A program made the position numbers and the translations under genes. DNA of 52,839 nucleotides from Veillonellaceae bacterium (GTDB lineage Bacteria > Bacillota_C > Negativicutes > Veillonellales > Veillonellaceae): NCBI GenBank assembly GCA_902834965.1, contig CADFKY010000001.1, positions 1-52,839 on the forward strand. Direction: 5' to 3'. A model generated the notes under the pieces. It made no database searches, had not been told where the DNA came from, and was given only the letters and a program-made list of their open reading frames with translations. Below are positions 33,638 through 42,549 of this stretch, piece after piece. The first letter of the stretch is position 1, and every line of letters starts with the position of its first letter.

Positions 33638-35443
33638 ATGGAAACAATGCAAGGCTTACACCGTACGCACGGTTGTGGCACCATCTCTGAACAAGAGGTA
33701 GGTAAAGAGGTCGTATTATGTGGTTGGGTTGAACGCCGTCGTGATCATGGTGGTTTGATTTTCTTGGATTTACGTGATCGTTCTGGCGTAGTACAAGTAG
33801 TGGCATCTCCAGATCATAACGTGGAATCTTTCCACAAAGCAGAGGATGTTCGTAACGAATATGTACTTTGTGTACGTGGTAAAATTACAAAACGTGATGA
33901 AGCTGCTATCAATCCAAATCTTCCAACAGGTGCATATGAAATGTACTGTGAAGAGTTGCGCGTATTGAACTCTGCTAAAACACCTCCATTCTATATCCAA
34001 GATGATATCGATGTAGATGAAAATATTCGTTTAAAATATCGTTACCTTGACTTACGTCGTCCAGAAATGCAACGTAACTTGATTTTACGCCACAAAGTAA
34101 CGAAAGCAATGCGCGACTTCTTCGATAGCCGCGATTTCTTGGAAATTGAAACTCCAATGCTTACTAAATCTACACCAGAAGGCGCTCGTGACTATTTAGT
34201 ACCTTCTCGTGTAAATGCTGGTACATTCTATGCATTGCCACAATCTCCACAAATTTTCAAACAAATCTTGATGGTTGCTGGTTATGAAAAATACTTCCAA
34301 ATCGTTCGTTGCTTCCGCGATGAAGATTTGCGTGCAGACCGTCAACCTGAGTTCACTCAGCTCGACTTGGAAATGTCCTTCGTAGATGAAGAAGACATTT
34401 ACTCTATGCTTGAAGAAATGATTGCTCATGTATTTAAAACTACATTGGGCAAAGAAATTCCATTGCCTATGCCTCGTATTACATGGGATGAAGCAATGGA
34501 TAAATACGGTTCTGATAAACCAGACCTTCGCTTCGACATGGCCTTTACTGATGTAACTGATCTTGTAAAAGATACAGAATTTAAAGTATTCCGCTCTGTA
34601 ATCGATAACGGTGGTGTAGTTAAAGGTATCGTTGTACCTGGCGATGCTGGTATTCCACGTCGTGAACTTGATGACCTCGTTGAATATGTAAACCGTTACG
34701 GTGCAAAAGGCCTTGCATGGGCTTGCTTCAATGAAGATGGTTCCATCAAGTCTCAAATCATGAAGTTCTTAGGTGAAGATACAATCCGCAATATCGGTGA
34801 AAAAATGGGCGCTAAAGGTGGCGACCTTGTATTGATGATTGCTGATAAACCTGCAACTGTGGCACGTGCATTAGGTGAATTACGCCTTGAAATGGCACGT
34901 CGTATGAACATGATTGACCAAGATAAATTGGCATTCACATGGGTAACTGATTTCCCTATGTTCGAATATAACGAAGATGAAAAACGTTATGTTGCAATGC
35001 ACCATCCGTTCACAATGCCTCGTCATGAAGATCTTGATAAATTGGAATCTGATCCTGGCAGCGTAAAAGCGATTGCTTACGATATGGTATTGAACGGTGT
35101 TGAAATCGGTGGCGGTTCCTTGCGTATTTACCAATCCGATGTACAAGAAAAAGTATTCAAAGCTATTGGTTTATCTGAAGAAGAAGCTAAATCTAAATTC
35201 GGCTTCATGCTTGATGCATTCCAATACGGTGCACCTCCTCATGCTGGTTGTGCATTCGGCCTTGATCGTCTTGTTATGTTGATGGCAAAACGTCAATCTA
35301 TTCGCGACGTAATCGCATTCCCTAAAACTCAATCTGCTTCTGATATCATGAGCCAAGCTCCATCCGAAGTAGAACCTAAGCAATTAAAAGAGTTGCATAT
35401 TAAACCAGATATCGAGGAAGAAGAAGAGCAATCTTTGGTGTAA
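33638..35443 (+). CDS. aspS: Aspartyl-tRNA synthetase
   Basis: A class II synthetase with N-terminal OB anticodon-binding domain (about 1-110, with VEVVL-CGWVERRRDHGG), catalytic core with motif 2 (VRCFRDEDLRADRQPEF) and motif 3 (GCAFGLDRLVML), and the bacterial GAD insertion. The 601-residue length is typical. Start choice is uncertain: ATG 33626 overlaps the hisS stop but sits directly against AAAGGA, while ATG 33638 is 12 nt away; I prefer 33638. Discriminating versus tRNA-Asn-tolerant specificity cannot be told. The last gene of the recJ-rel-...-aspS series before the 6S RNA. Confidence 0.95.
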   Translation: METMQGLHRTHGCGTISEQEVGKEVVLCGWVERRRDHGGLIFLDLRDRSGVVQVVASPDHNVESFHKAEDVRNEYVLCVRGKITKRDEAAINPNLPTGAYEMYCEELRVLNSAKTPPFYIQDDIDVDENIRLKYRYLDLRRPEMQRNLILRHKVTKAMRDFFDSRDFLEIETPMLTKSTPEGARDYLVPSRVNAGTFYALPQSPQIFKQILMVAGYEKYFQIVRCFRDEDLRADRQPEFTQLDLEMSFVDEEDIYSMLEEMIAHVFKTTLGKEIPLPMPRITWDEAMDKYGSDKPDLRFDMAFTDVTDLVKDTEFKVFRSVIDNGGVVKGIVVPGDAGIPRRELDDLVEYVNRYGAKGLAWACFNEDGSIKSQIMKFLGEDTIRNIGEKMGAKGGDLVLMIADKPATVARALGELRLEMARRMNMIDQDKLAFTWVTDFPMFEYNEDEKRYVAMHHPFTMPRHEDLDKLESDPGSVKAIAYDMVLNGVEIGGGSLRIYQSDVQEKVFKAIGLSEEEAKSKFGFMLDAFQYGAPPHAGCAFGLDRLVMLMAKRQSIRDVIAFPKTQSASDIMSQAPSEVEPKQLKELHIKPDIEEEEEQSLV

Positions 35444-35483
35444 AAACATAGGCAAGAATTGATTAAATTTGAAATGTCAAGAC

Positions 35484-35512
35484 TTGTTAATTACGAATCT
35501 TTCTGATACTAT
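35484..35512 (+). promoter_or_regulatory. Promoter of the 6S RNA gene
   Basis: TTGTTA (35484-35489), a 17-nt spacer and TACTAT (35507-35512) with extended -10 TG at 35504-35505. It predicts a start near 35519, just where the closing stem of the RNA begins. Confidence 0.75.
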
Positions 35513-35519
35513 TTATGTA

Positions 35520-35697
35520 TAAGATATCCCTGCCATGTGCGTGTGATATCGCAGTTTTGAGCCAACACATTTACTTTGGGAGTCTGAACTCTCGTCTGAA
35601 CGTTACGCCCGTACGGGACAACTGCAGGATGAGGAGGACACCCACCTGCCCTTGCAGGATCAAAACGCGGTACATTACGGCATGGTGGGGCTTTTTT
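35520..35697 (+). ncRNA. ssrS: 6S RNA (global regulator of sigma-A RNA polymerase)
   Basis: A roughly 178-nt gene with its own promoter and a T6 end (35692-35697). The two ends form a long, interrupted closing stem: CCATG (35533-35537) pairs with CATGG (35681-35685), and GTTTTGA (35554-35560) with TCAAAAC (35660-35666). The interior holds a palindromic CCCGTACGGG (35608-35617) and a CTGCAGG...TTGCAGG hairpin (35621-35658), giving the rod-with-bubble outline of 6S RNA. Location between aspS and rarA matches the Bacillus bsrA neighbourhood. Short ORFs reading through it have no ribosome binding site. An SRP RNA is unlikely because the GGAA-tetraloop/SRP core motif is missing. Confidence 0.78.
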
Positions 35698-35871
35698 GCG
35701 TGTAAAAATGGCATGTAATGTCATATACTATATATAGAAAAGAGCAGTCAATATCGCTATTATGGGCTATTGATATATAAATCCTATTCTTTATGAATAG
35801 AATTTGCTAGACTGTACGATTTATAAAATTTTAGAGTCAATAGATAAGATGTTATGGATTGAGGTGATAGA

Positions 35872-37173
35872 ATGGATAGTTTATTTGATATGACGCCTAC
35901 CAATACGTATGAACCGTTACCGGTGCGTATGCGTCCTACCACATTAGACCATTTATATGGTCAAGAAAAAGCGGTAGGGAAGGGGACTTTCTTGCGCGCC
36001 ATGGTTGAAAAGGATACAATTCCGTCTATGCTTTTTTATGGCCCTTGTGGAACGGGTAAAACTACGTTAGCGGGCATTATTGCTAAGATGAGTAATAGTC
36101 ATTTTGTAAATTTAAATGCTACTAATGCAGGCATTGGTGAATTGCGCACCATCATTGAAGATGCGCGCAAGCGTGTTCGTTCTCTGCAACAGCGAACTAT
36201 TCTATTCCTCGATGAAATCCATCGCTTTAATAAAAGTCAACAAGATGTGCTGTTACCTTGCGTAGAGGATGGCACAATTATTCTTATTGGTGCAACTACA
36301 GAAAATCCATTTTTTGAGGTTAATAGACCACTTTTATCTCGATTGAGACTGATCACATTAGAGGCCCTTACACCAAAGGCTATCGGTCAAATTTTGCGTC
36401 GTGCTATTACGGATGAAGAGGTCGGTCTTGGTAAACGTCGTTTACAAGTTACTGACGAGGTACTGGAGGATGTAGGCATCTTCGTCAACGGTGATGGTCG
36501 GATGGCCCTCAATATTTTAGAACAAGCAGCGGCTATGGTGCCCGATGAAGGCACTATATCTATTGAGGTTCTTGAAAAGGTTGTAGGCCGTCGTATTTAT
36601 ACATACGACAAAAAAGGTGATAGCCATTATGATACGATTTCTGCTTTCATTAAAAGTATGCGTGGCTCTGATGTGCAAGCGACGATGCACTACTTGGCAC
36701 GTATGATTGAAGCTGGCGAAGATCCTAACTTTATCGCTCGTCGTATCGTAATTTGTGCTGCTGAGGACGTAGGTCTAGCAGATCCTCAAGCTTTGATTCT
36801 CGCCAATGCAGCCGCTCAAGCCGCTCATATGGTAGGCTTCCCTGAAGCGCGCATTATATTATCTGAAGCGGCTTGTTATGTAGCCTTAGCGCCGAAAAGT
36901 AATTCTGCTTATATGGCAATCGATGCAGCTATTGCCGATGTGCGTCATAAGGATTGTGGACAGGTACCTGATCATTTGAAGGATAGTCATTACAGTGGGG
37001 CTAGCAAACTAGGTCATGGGAAAGCCTATAAATATGCTCATAATTATCCAAATGGCTATGTAAAGCAACAGTATTTGCCAACACCTCTTGTAGAGGCTAC
37101 ATACTACAATGGTATTAAGAGAGGGAAAGAAGAACAGTTACTTCGTGACTGGGAGGAACGGCGTAAAAGCTAA
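35872..37173 (+). CDS. rarA: RarA/MgsA replication-associated AAA+ ATPase
   Basis: A clamp-loader-like AAA+ ATPase acting at stalled replication forks. The 433-residue product has Walker A GPCGTGKTT (about 58-66), Walker B ILFLDEIHRF, sensor 1 IGATTENPFFEVN and the C-terminal tetramerisation domain (from about 260, KGDSHYDTISAFIKSMRGSD). Length typical. ATG start with GAGGTGAT upstream. It follows the 6S RNA; about 170 nt of AT-rich DNA (35698-35871) with a small CTATTC/GAATAG hairpin lies between, and I see no convincing promoter there. Confidence 0.95.
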   Translation: MDSLFDMTPTNTYEPLPVRMRPTTLDHLYGQEKAVGKGTFLRAMVEKDTIPSMLFYGPCGTGKTTLAGIIAKMSNSHFVNLNATNAGIGELRTIIEDARKRVRSLQQRTILFLDEIHRFNKSQQDVLLPCVEDGTIILIGATTENPFFEVNRPLLSRLRLITLEALTPKAIGQILRRAITDEEVGLGKRRLQVTDEVLEDVGIFVNGDGRMALNILEQAAAMVPDEGTISIEVLEKVVGRRIYTYDKKGDSHYDTISAFIKSMRGSDVQATMHYLARMIEAGEDPNFIARRIVICAAEDVGLADPQALILANAAAQAAHMVGFPEARIILSEAACYVALAPKSNSAYMAIDAAIADVRHKDCGQVPDHLKDSHYSGASKLGHGKAYKYAHNYPNGYVKQQYLPTPLVEATYYNGIKRGKEEQLLRDWEERRKS

Positions 37174-37190
37174 CTAAATACTTCGATATA

Positions 37191-37199
37191 TGCTATAAT
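37191..37199 (+). promoter_or_regulatory. Extended -10 promoter before ftsK
   Basis: TGCTATAAT: a perfect TATAAT (37194-37199) with the TG extension, 56 nt before the ftsK ATG. No -35 consensus. Confidence 0.55.
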
Positions 37200-37254
37200 A
37201 TAATGATAAGTTAATTTACAGTAGTGTTATATAGTAAGGGGTTTGTATAGATTT

Positions 37255-39999
37255 ATGGCAGAAGAAAAAACTTCCACCAAAAAACGAAATACACGACGAA
37301 AGCGAACAAGTACAAAACAGCAAACTAAATCTCAAGGATTTTCCTTGCGTAGCGAAGTTAAAGGTTTAATTGTCATTGCCTTTGCAGTTATTTCCTTGCT
37401 TGGGTTCTTTGGTTTTGAACTCGGTCTTGTAGGACAAATTTTAACAGGTATATTCCGTTATGGCTTTGGCCTAGGCGGGATTATTCCATGTCTTGGCGTT
37501 TTCTGGGTAGGCTGGCGATTATTGTATAAGGGAACATTTATTTCCATTACTAAACGAGGTGTTGTAATGACCTTGTTCTTCCTATTTTTGCTAGCTCTCG
37601 TTCCATTGTGGCGCGTTCCTGAGGGGCAGGAACTTATCACAACGCAATTGGCTAATCAAGGTGGTGTTGTAGGTGGCGCCATCGCTACATTCCTTCGCAC
37701 ATTATTAGGTGAACTAGGGGCTATCATTTTAGATGTATTCTTATTACTTGCCTTTGGTATTCTAATTACCCGTTTATCCTTGCGCAGTGGCTTGCAAAAA
37801 GCGGCGGATAAAACTCAAGTAGGATTAGATGTAGCTAAAGAAGTGGCTGCTGAGAAGGTAGCTGTAGCTAAAGAGGTCTTTGACGATTGGAATGAACAAC
37901 GCAAAGAAGCAGCAGAGCAACGTAAAGCGTATAACAGGGAAAAGGATACACGCTTTGCTGATGCTGCTGATCAAGCGTTAGATACATTGGAAAAACGCGG
38001 TATAACTGCTGATAGAGATAATTTTGAAACTAGTGCAATTGTAGAGAATGAACCTATGGTAGATACAGTAACAACTGTAGAATCTCCAAAGGCCCCTACA
38101 TCTTGGAAAGAATTAGCTGAGATAGAGGCCCGCAATCGAGCAGCGGAACAATTGGCGAATATTTCTGAAGTTTCTGGTGATGCGAAGTCTTATGATGCAG
38201 ATGATTTCGATCAATTCTCTGATGCTAGTAGATCTACAGATGATGATTATGTATATGTTCCAGATGAGGATTATACATATACTCCTGATGAAGGGTATAC
38301 AGATGATTCTGAATCAGTAGACAATACTCATGTGGAACAGCCGGAGTTCACATATCAAAATACAACGATTGGTCCGTTGGAAACTAATCACGCTGCTATA
38401 GCATCCGCTGTACCTGGAACGGGTGCTGCTGCAAGTTCTGTAAGTGCTGGTGCAGGCATGAATGGGATGAGCTTACAAGTGCCGTCTACCATTAGTACTA
38501 CAGAAGATACCGCACAAGTGGCAGTGTCTAAAGAAGGTCAAATTCACCGTACCTATGATAGACCTTACCATTTCCCAAGCCTTGATATTTTGGCAAAAGG
38601 GAAGGGGAGTCAAAGCAATGGTGAAGAAGTAGCACAAAATGCAATGATGCTTGAAAATGTATTGAGTAACTTTGGCATTACTGCTAAGGTTGTTAATGCA
38701 ACGCAAGGTCCAACCGTTACGCGTTACGAAATTGAACCTGCACCTGGTGTAAAGGTTAGCCGGATTGTTAATTTAACAGATGATATTGCCCTTAATTTAG
38801 CAGCTCAACATATTCGTATGGAGGCTCCAATTCCTGGAAAATCCGCTATTGGTATTGAGGTTCCTAATAAGACAACAGAGGCCGTGCATTTGCGCGATGT
38901 TCTTGATTGCAGTGATTTCAAGGATGCGCGTGGTGGCATTCCTGTTGGTCTTGGTAAAGATATTGCAGGGAAACCTGTCATTACAGACCTTGCGAAGATG
39001 CCTCACTTGCTTGTAGCAGGTACTACTGGTTCTGGTAAATCCGTATGTGTAAATACGTTGATTTCCAGTATTCTCTTTAGTCGTAAACCGGAAGAGGTTA
39101 AATTACTATTAATCGACCCTAAGATGGTTGAATTGTCTATTTATAACGGCATTCCTCATTTGATGGCGCCAGTTGTAACAGACATGAAAAAAGCAGCTGC
39201 TGTATTGCGTTGGGCCGTTCGTGAAATGGAGGCTCGTTATAAAGCCTTTGCAGCGTCTGGTAAACGCGATATTAAGAGCTATAACGAAGCGCATCCTAAA
39301 GCGGCTATGCCGTTGATTGTATTAATCATCGATGAGTTAGCTGACCTTATGATGACAGCGCCTGATGATATTGAAGAATCTATTAGCCGCTTAGCACAAA
39401 TGGCGCGTGCTGCGGGTATTCATATGGTACTTGCTACACAACGTCCATCTGTTAACGTTATTACTGGTTCTATTAAGGCTAATGTACCAAGCCGTATTTC
39501 CTTTGCCGTAGGTTCTCAAATTGACTCTCGTACCATCCTCGATATGGCAGGGGCAGAAAAATTACTTGGTAAAGGTGATATGCTGTTTGCTCCAATCGGG
39601 GCAAATAAACCAATTCGTGTACAAGGTGCATTCATCTCTGATGATGAAGTGGAACATCTTGTGGAATTTGTAAAAGCTCAACGAGAACCAGAATATGATG
39701 ATACTGTTACGCAAGAGGCTGAAAAGGAAACAGAGAAAGAATCATCTGAAGAAAATGATATTTACCGCGATGAATTATTAGAGCGTGCTGTTAATCTTGT
39801 AATGGAATCTGGTCAAGCTTCTGTATCTATGTTGCAACGTCGATTCCGCATAGGTTACACTCGCGCGGCTCGCCTTGTAGATACGATGGAAGATCTTAAA
39901 ATCGTTGGCCCTAGCATGGGCAGTAAGGCTCGAGAAATTTTAATGAGTCCTGAACAAGCAAAGGCTCGATATTTCTCAGACTCCAATGATGAACAATAA
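37255..39999 (+). CDS. ftsK: DNA translocase FtsK/SpoIIIE
   Basis: A septal DNA pump that clears chromosome termini during division. The 914-residue product has four transmembrane helices (about 38-165), a long charged linker (about 200-425), the motor with Walker A GTTGSGKS and Walker B LIVLIIDELADLM, and a C-terminal winged gamma domain (from about 835, ASVSMLQRRFRIGYTRAARLVD) for KOPS/SRS reading. In the linker the phrase Y-T/V-x-P-D-E-D/G-Y recurs in a short acidic Tyr-rich run (about 338-355). Start uncertain: AAGGGG is 13 nt before ATG 37255, and TTG 37243 is too close to it. Confidence 0.95.
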   Translation: MAEEKTSTKKRNTRRKRTSTKQQTKSQGFSLRSEVKGLIVIAFAVISLLGFFGFELGLVGQILTGIFRYGFGLGGIIPCLGVFWVGWRLLYKGTFISITKRGVVMTLFFLFLLALVPLWRVPEGQELITTQLANQGGVVGGAIATFLRTLLGELGAIILDVFLLLAFGILITRLSLRSGLQKAADKTQVGLDVAKEVAAEKVAVAKEVFDDWNEQRKEAAEQRKAYNREKDTRFADAADQALDTLEKRGITADRDNFETSAIVENEPMVDTVTTVESPKAPTSWKELAEIEARNRAAEQLANISEVSGDAKSYDADDFDQFSDASRSTDDDYVYVPDEDYTYTPDEGYTDDSESVDNTHVEQPEFTYQNTTIGPLETNHAAIASAVPGTGAAASSVSAGAGMNGMSLQVPSTISTTEDTAQVAVSKEGQIHRTYDRPYHFPSLDILAKGKGSQSNGEEVAQNAMMLENVLSNFGITAKVVNATQGPTVTRYEIEPAPGVKVSRIVNLTDDIALNLAAQHIRMEAPIPGKSAIGIEVPNKTTEAVHLRDVLDCSDFKDARGGIPVGLGKDIAGKPVITDLAKMPHLLVAGTTGSGKSVCVNTLISSILFSRKPEEVKLLLIDPKMVELSIYNGIPHLMAPVVTDMKKAAAVLRWAVREMEARYKAFAASGKRDIKSYNEAHPKAAMPLIVLIIDELADLMMTAPDDIEESISRLAQMARAAGIHMVLATQRPSVNVITGSIKANVPSRISFAVGSQIDSRTILDMAGAEKLLGKGDMLFAPIGANKPIRVQGAFISDDEVEHLVEFVKAQREPEYDDTVTQEAEKETEKESSEENDIYRDELLERAVNLVMESGQASVSMLQRRFRIGYTRAARLVDTMEDLKIVGPSMGSKAREILMSPEQAKARYFSDSNDEQ

Positions 40000-40046
40000 T
40001 TAAATGATTACGATTGAGTAGTATGTAGAGTTAGAAAGGAACGAAA

Positions 40047-40499
40047 ATGGCTGAATTAGGCGAAGAATTACGACGTGAACGGGTAAGACGTAATCTAACC
40101 TTTAAAGATGTGGAGCAAGTACTTCACATTAAGACAACCTATTTGGAAGCTATCGAAGATGGTAAGTATGACATCATTCCTGGTCAAGTCTACGTAAAAG
40201 GCTTTATTCGTAATTACGGTAATTATTTAGATCTTGATGGTGATCGCTTGGTGAAAGCTTATCAAAGCCAAGTCGGTGATATAGATACGTTTTCTTTGCG
40301 TTCTGTTACACGACAGAAGGCGCAAGCAACGCCAAATTTGGTGCAAAGTGAATTCGTCGAATATCAAACTTCTAAGAAGCGTATGTCCTTAGAAACACGT
40401 CAACGTAAACGTCAACGTTCTATTGTACAGGAACGCATTATTTTAGGCATAATTTTGTTCTGTATGGCATTATTTTTACTTTGGTTATTCCTTTTCTGA
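40047..40499 (+). CDS. Short RodZ-like protein (HTH + transmembrane helix)
   Basis: A 150-residue protein with an N-terminal Cro/C1-type helix-turn-helix (about 5-70: LGEELRRERVRRNLTFKDVEQVLHIKTTYLEAIEDG, ending GQVYVKGFIRNYGNYL), the hallmark of RodZ, then a basic juxtamembrane stretch (RQRKRQRS) and one C-terminal transmembrane helix ending at the very last residues (LFCMALFLLWLFLF). The periplasmic DUF4115 domain of full RodZ (about 300 residues) is missing. RodZ links MreB to the membrane; the mreB cluster is 30 kb away. ATG start with GAAAGGA upstream. It lies between ftsK and ygiQ. Confidence 0.82.
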   Translation: MAELGEELRRERVRRNLTFKDVEQVLHIKTTYLEAIEDGKYDIIPGQVYVKGFIRNYGNYLDLDGDRLVKAYQSQVGDIDTFSLRSVTRQKAQATPNLVQSEFVEYQTSKKRMSLETRQRKRQRSIVQERIILGIILFCMALFLLWLFLF

Positions 40500-40529
40500 T
40501 AAAAGGAAAGAAAGGCATTTACTCAATCG

Positions 40530-42488
40530 ATGGATAGATTTTTAGTAACAGAACCTTCGGATATGAAGGAACGTGGCTGGGCCGAATTAGATTTCGTTCT
40601 CATCAGTGGGGATGCCTATGTAGACCATCCGTCCTTTGCTCCTGCCGTTATCGGTAGGTACCTAGAGTCCAAAGGTTATCGTGTAGGCATTATAGATCAA
40701 CCAGATTGGAATGATGTAGAGGCTTTCAAAAAACTAGGTAAACCGCGTCTAGCGTCCCTTGTTACAGCAGGGAATCTAGACTCAATGCTCAATAAATTTA
40801 CGGCGGCAAAGAAGATTCGCCGTCAAGATGATTATTCTCCCGGTGGTGAATCTGGTCATCGTCCAGATCGGGCTACCTTGGTATATGCGAACCGTATGAA
40901 AGAGGCCTATAGTGATGTGCCGCTTATTATCGGCGGTATAGAGGCATCCTTACGACGCTTTGGTCATTATGATTATTGGTCAGATACTGTACGTCGCTCT
41001 ATCTTAGTTGATTCTAAGGCTGATGTTCTTGTTTATGGTATGGGTGAACTTCAAATTGTAGAATTAGCAGATGCTCTAGATCAAGGTCACTTTAAAGAGT
41101 CCTTGCCATCTATTCGCGGTATTTGTTATATGGCAAAGGAAATTCCTACTATAGACTATGTTGAATGCCCGTCTTTTGAGGCCATTAAAGCCGATAAGAT
41201 GGCCTTTGCTGATGCATTCCGTATTCAATATGATGAACAAGACCCATTTTATGGTCGTATGGTAGTCCAAAAGCATGGGGACAGATATCTTATTCAAAAT
41301 ACGCCTGCCTTGCCTTTGACCCAGGAGGAAATGGATGGTGTATATAACTTGCCATATACTCGCAAGTGGCATCCTAAATACGATGATAAAGGTGGTGTAC
41401 CAGCGTTAAGCGAAGTACAATTTAGCCTTGTTAGTCAACGAGGTTGCTTTGGTAGCTGTTCATTCTGTGCCATTACAAATCACCAAGGTCGCATCATTCA
41501 AAATCGTAGCCATGAGTCTTTAATTGATGAAGCTCAAACTATGATTAATATGGACAATTTCAAGGGCTATATTCACGATGTTGGAGGCCCTACGGCAAAC
41601 TTCCGTCATTTAGCATGTGATAAACAAGCTGTATATGGCGCTTGTAAAGGCCGTACATGTGCGGCTCCAGAGCCTTGTGAAAACCTTAATACAAATCACG
41701 ATGATTATATTGCTTTACTCCGTAAATTACGTAAGCTAAAAGGGGTAAAAAAGGTATTTGTTCGCTCTGGTTTGCGCTATGACTATGTTCTAGCAGATAA
41801 CAATAAAGACTTCGTACGAGAGCTGTGTGAGTTTCACGTTAGTGGTCAATTGAAGGTAGCACCAGAACACGTATCTAAACGCGTTACAAATATGATGGGG
41901 AAAGCTGGTAAGGAAGAATTCCTTACCTTCAAATCTTGGTTTGAAGAGGCTAATAAAAAGCTTGGTAAGAAGCAATATTTAGTACCATACTTTATGAGTT
42001 CTCATCCTGGTTGTGCCTTGGAGGATGCTATTGAATTAGCAGAATTCTTGCGTGATCAACATATGTATCCGGAACAAGTTCAGGATTTTATTCCTACACC
42101 AGGTAGCTTATCGACTTGTATGTACTATACGGGTATTAATCCTCTAGATGGAAAGCCTGTATACGTAGCCAAAAAAGGTAGAGATAAAGCTAAGCAACGT
42201 GCTTTAATGCAATATAAAAATGTTGAAAATTATGATCTTGTAAAAGAAGCACTAATTGAAGCTAATCGGCGTGATTTAATTGGATTTGGACCAGAATGTT
42301 TGATTCCACCACGCCCAATTGGTCGCAATAGTAATCGTACTGGTACGGGCAGTGGAAACCGCAATAGTGTACAAGCTAATAATCGTCGCAGCGGACGTCA
42401 GTCCGGTGAGCAGCGTAGTAAGGGAAGATCATCTCGCAGTGGTATGATTAAAGGTCGTCCCTCTAACAAAAGCCGTGGTGGTCGTTAA
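40530..42488 (+). CDS. YgiQ-family radical SAM protein (UPF0313)
   Basis: A 652-residue radical SAM protein with the YgiQ N-terminal domain (LISGDAYVDHPSFAPAVIGRYLE) and the cluster motif C306-x3-C310-x2-C313 (GCFGSCSFC), followed by the typical GGPTANFRHLAC block. The reaction is unknown. The last 60 residues form a Gly/Ser/Arg/Asn-rich basic tail (many R-S-G and N-R repeats), which could contact RNA or DNA (inference). Start ATG 40530 has weak upstream GAAAGGCAT. 30 nt after the RodZ-like gene. Full length for the family (about 600-740). Confidence 0.92.
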   Translation: MDRFLVTEPSDMKERGWAELDFVLISGDAYVDHPSFAPAVIGRYLESKGYRVGIIDQPDWNDVEAFKKLGKPRLASLVTAGNLDSMLNKFTAAKKIRRQDDYSPGGESGHRPDRATLVYANRMKEAYSDVPLIIGGIEASLRRFGHYDYWSDTVRRSILVDSKADVLVYGMGELQIVELADALDQGHFKESLPSIRGICYMAKEIPTIDYVECPSFEAIKADKMAFADAFRIQYDEQDPFYGRMVVQKHGDRYLIQNTPALPLTQEEMDGVYNLPYTRKWHPKYDDKGGVPALSEVQFSLVSQRGCFGSCSFCAITNHQGRIIQNRSHESLIDEAQTMINMDNFKGYIHDVGGPTANFRHLACDKQAVYGACKGRTCAAPEPCENLNTNHDDYIALLRKLRKLKGVKKVFVRSGLRYDYVLADNNKDFVRELCEFHVSGQLKVAPEHVSKRVTNMMGKAGKEEFLTFKSWFEEANKKLGKKQYLVPYFMSSHPGCALEDAIELAEFLRDQHMYPEQVQDFIPTPGSLSTCMYYTGINPLDGKPVYVAKKGRDKAKQRALMQYKNVENYDLVKEALIEANRRDLIGFGPECLIPPRPIGRNSNRTGTGSGNRNSVQANNRRSGRQSGEQRSKGRSSRSGMIKGRPSNKSRGGR

Positions 42489-42549
42489 TTATAGAGATTA
42501 GTTTTACGAGTCTCATTGGGGGATACTTTATGTCTTATAGGAGGCATAT

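Noticed and set aside
34196..34756. 186-codon minus-strand ORF inside aspS
   Set aside because: Shadow of aspS; no ribosome binding site and no recognisable motif.
35509..35724. Two overlapping ORFs (one per strand) between aspS and rarA
   Set aside because: No ribosome binding site, odd composition, and they lie on the foldback of the probable 6S RNA.
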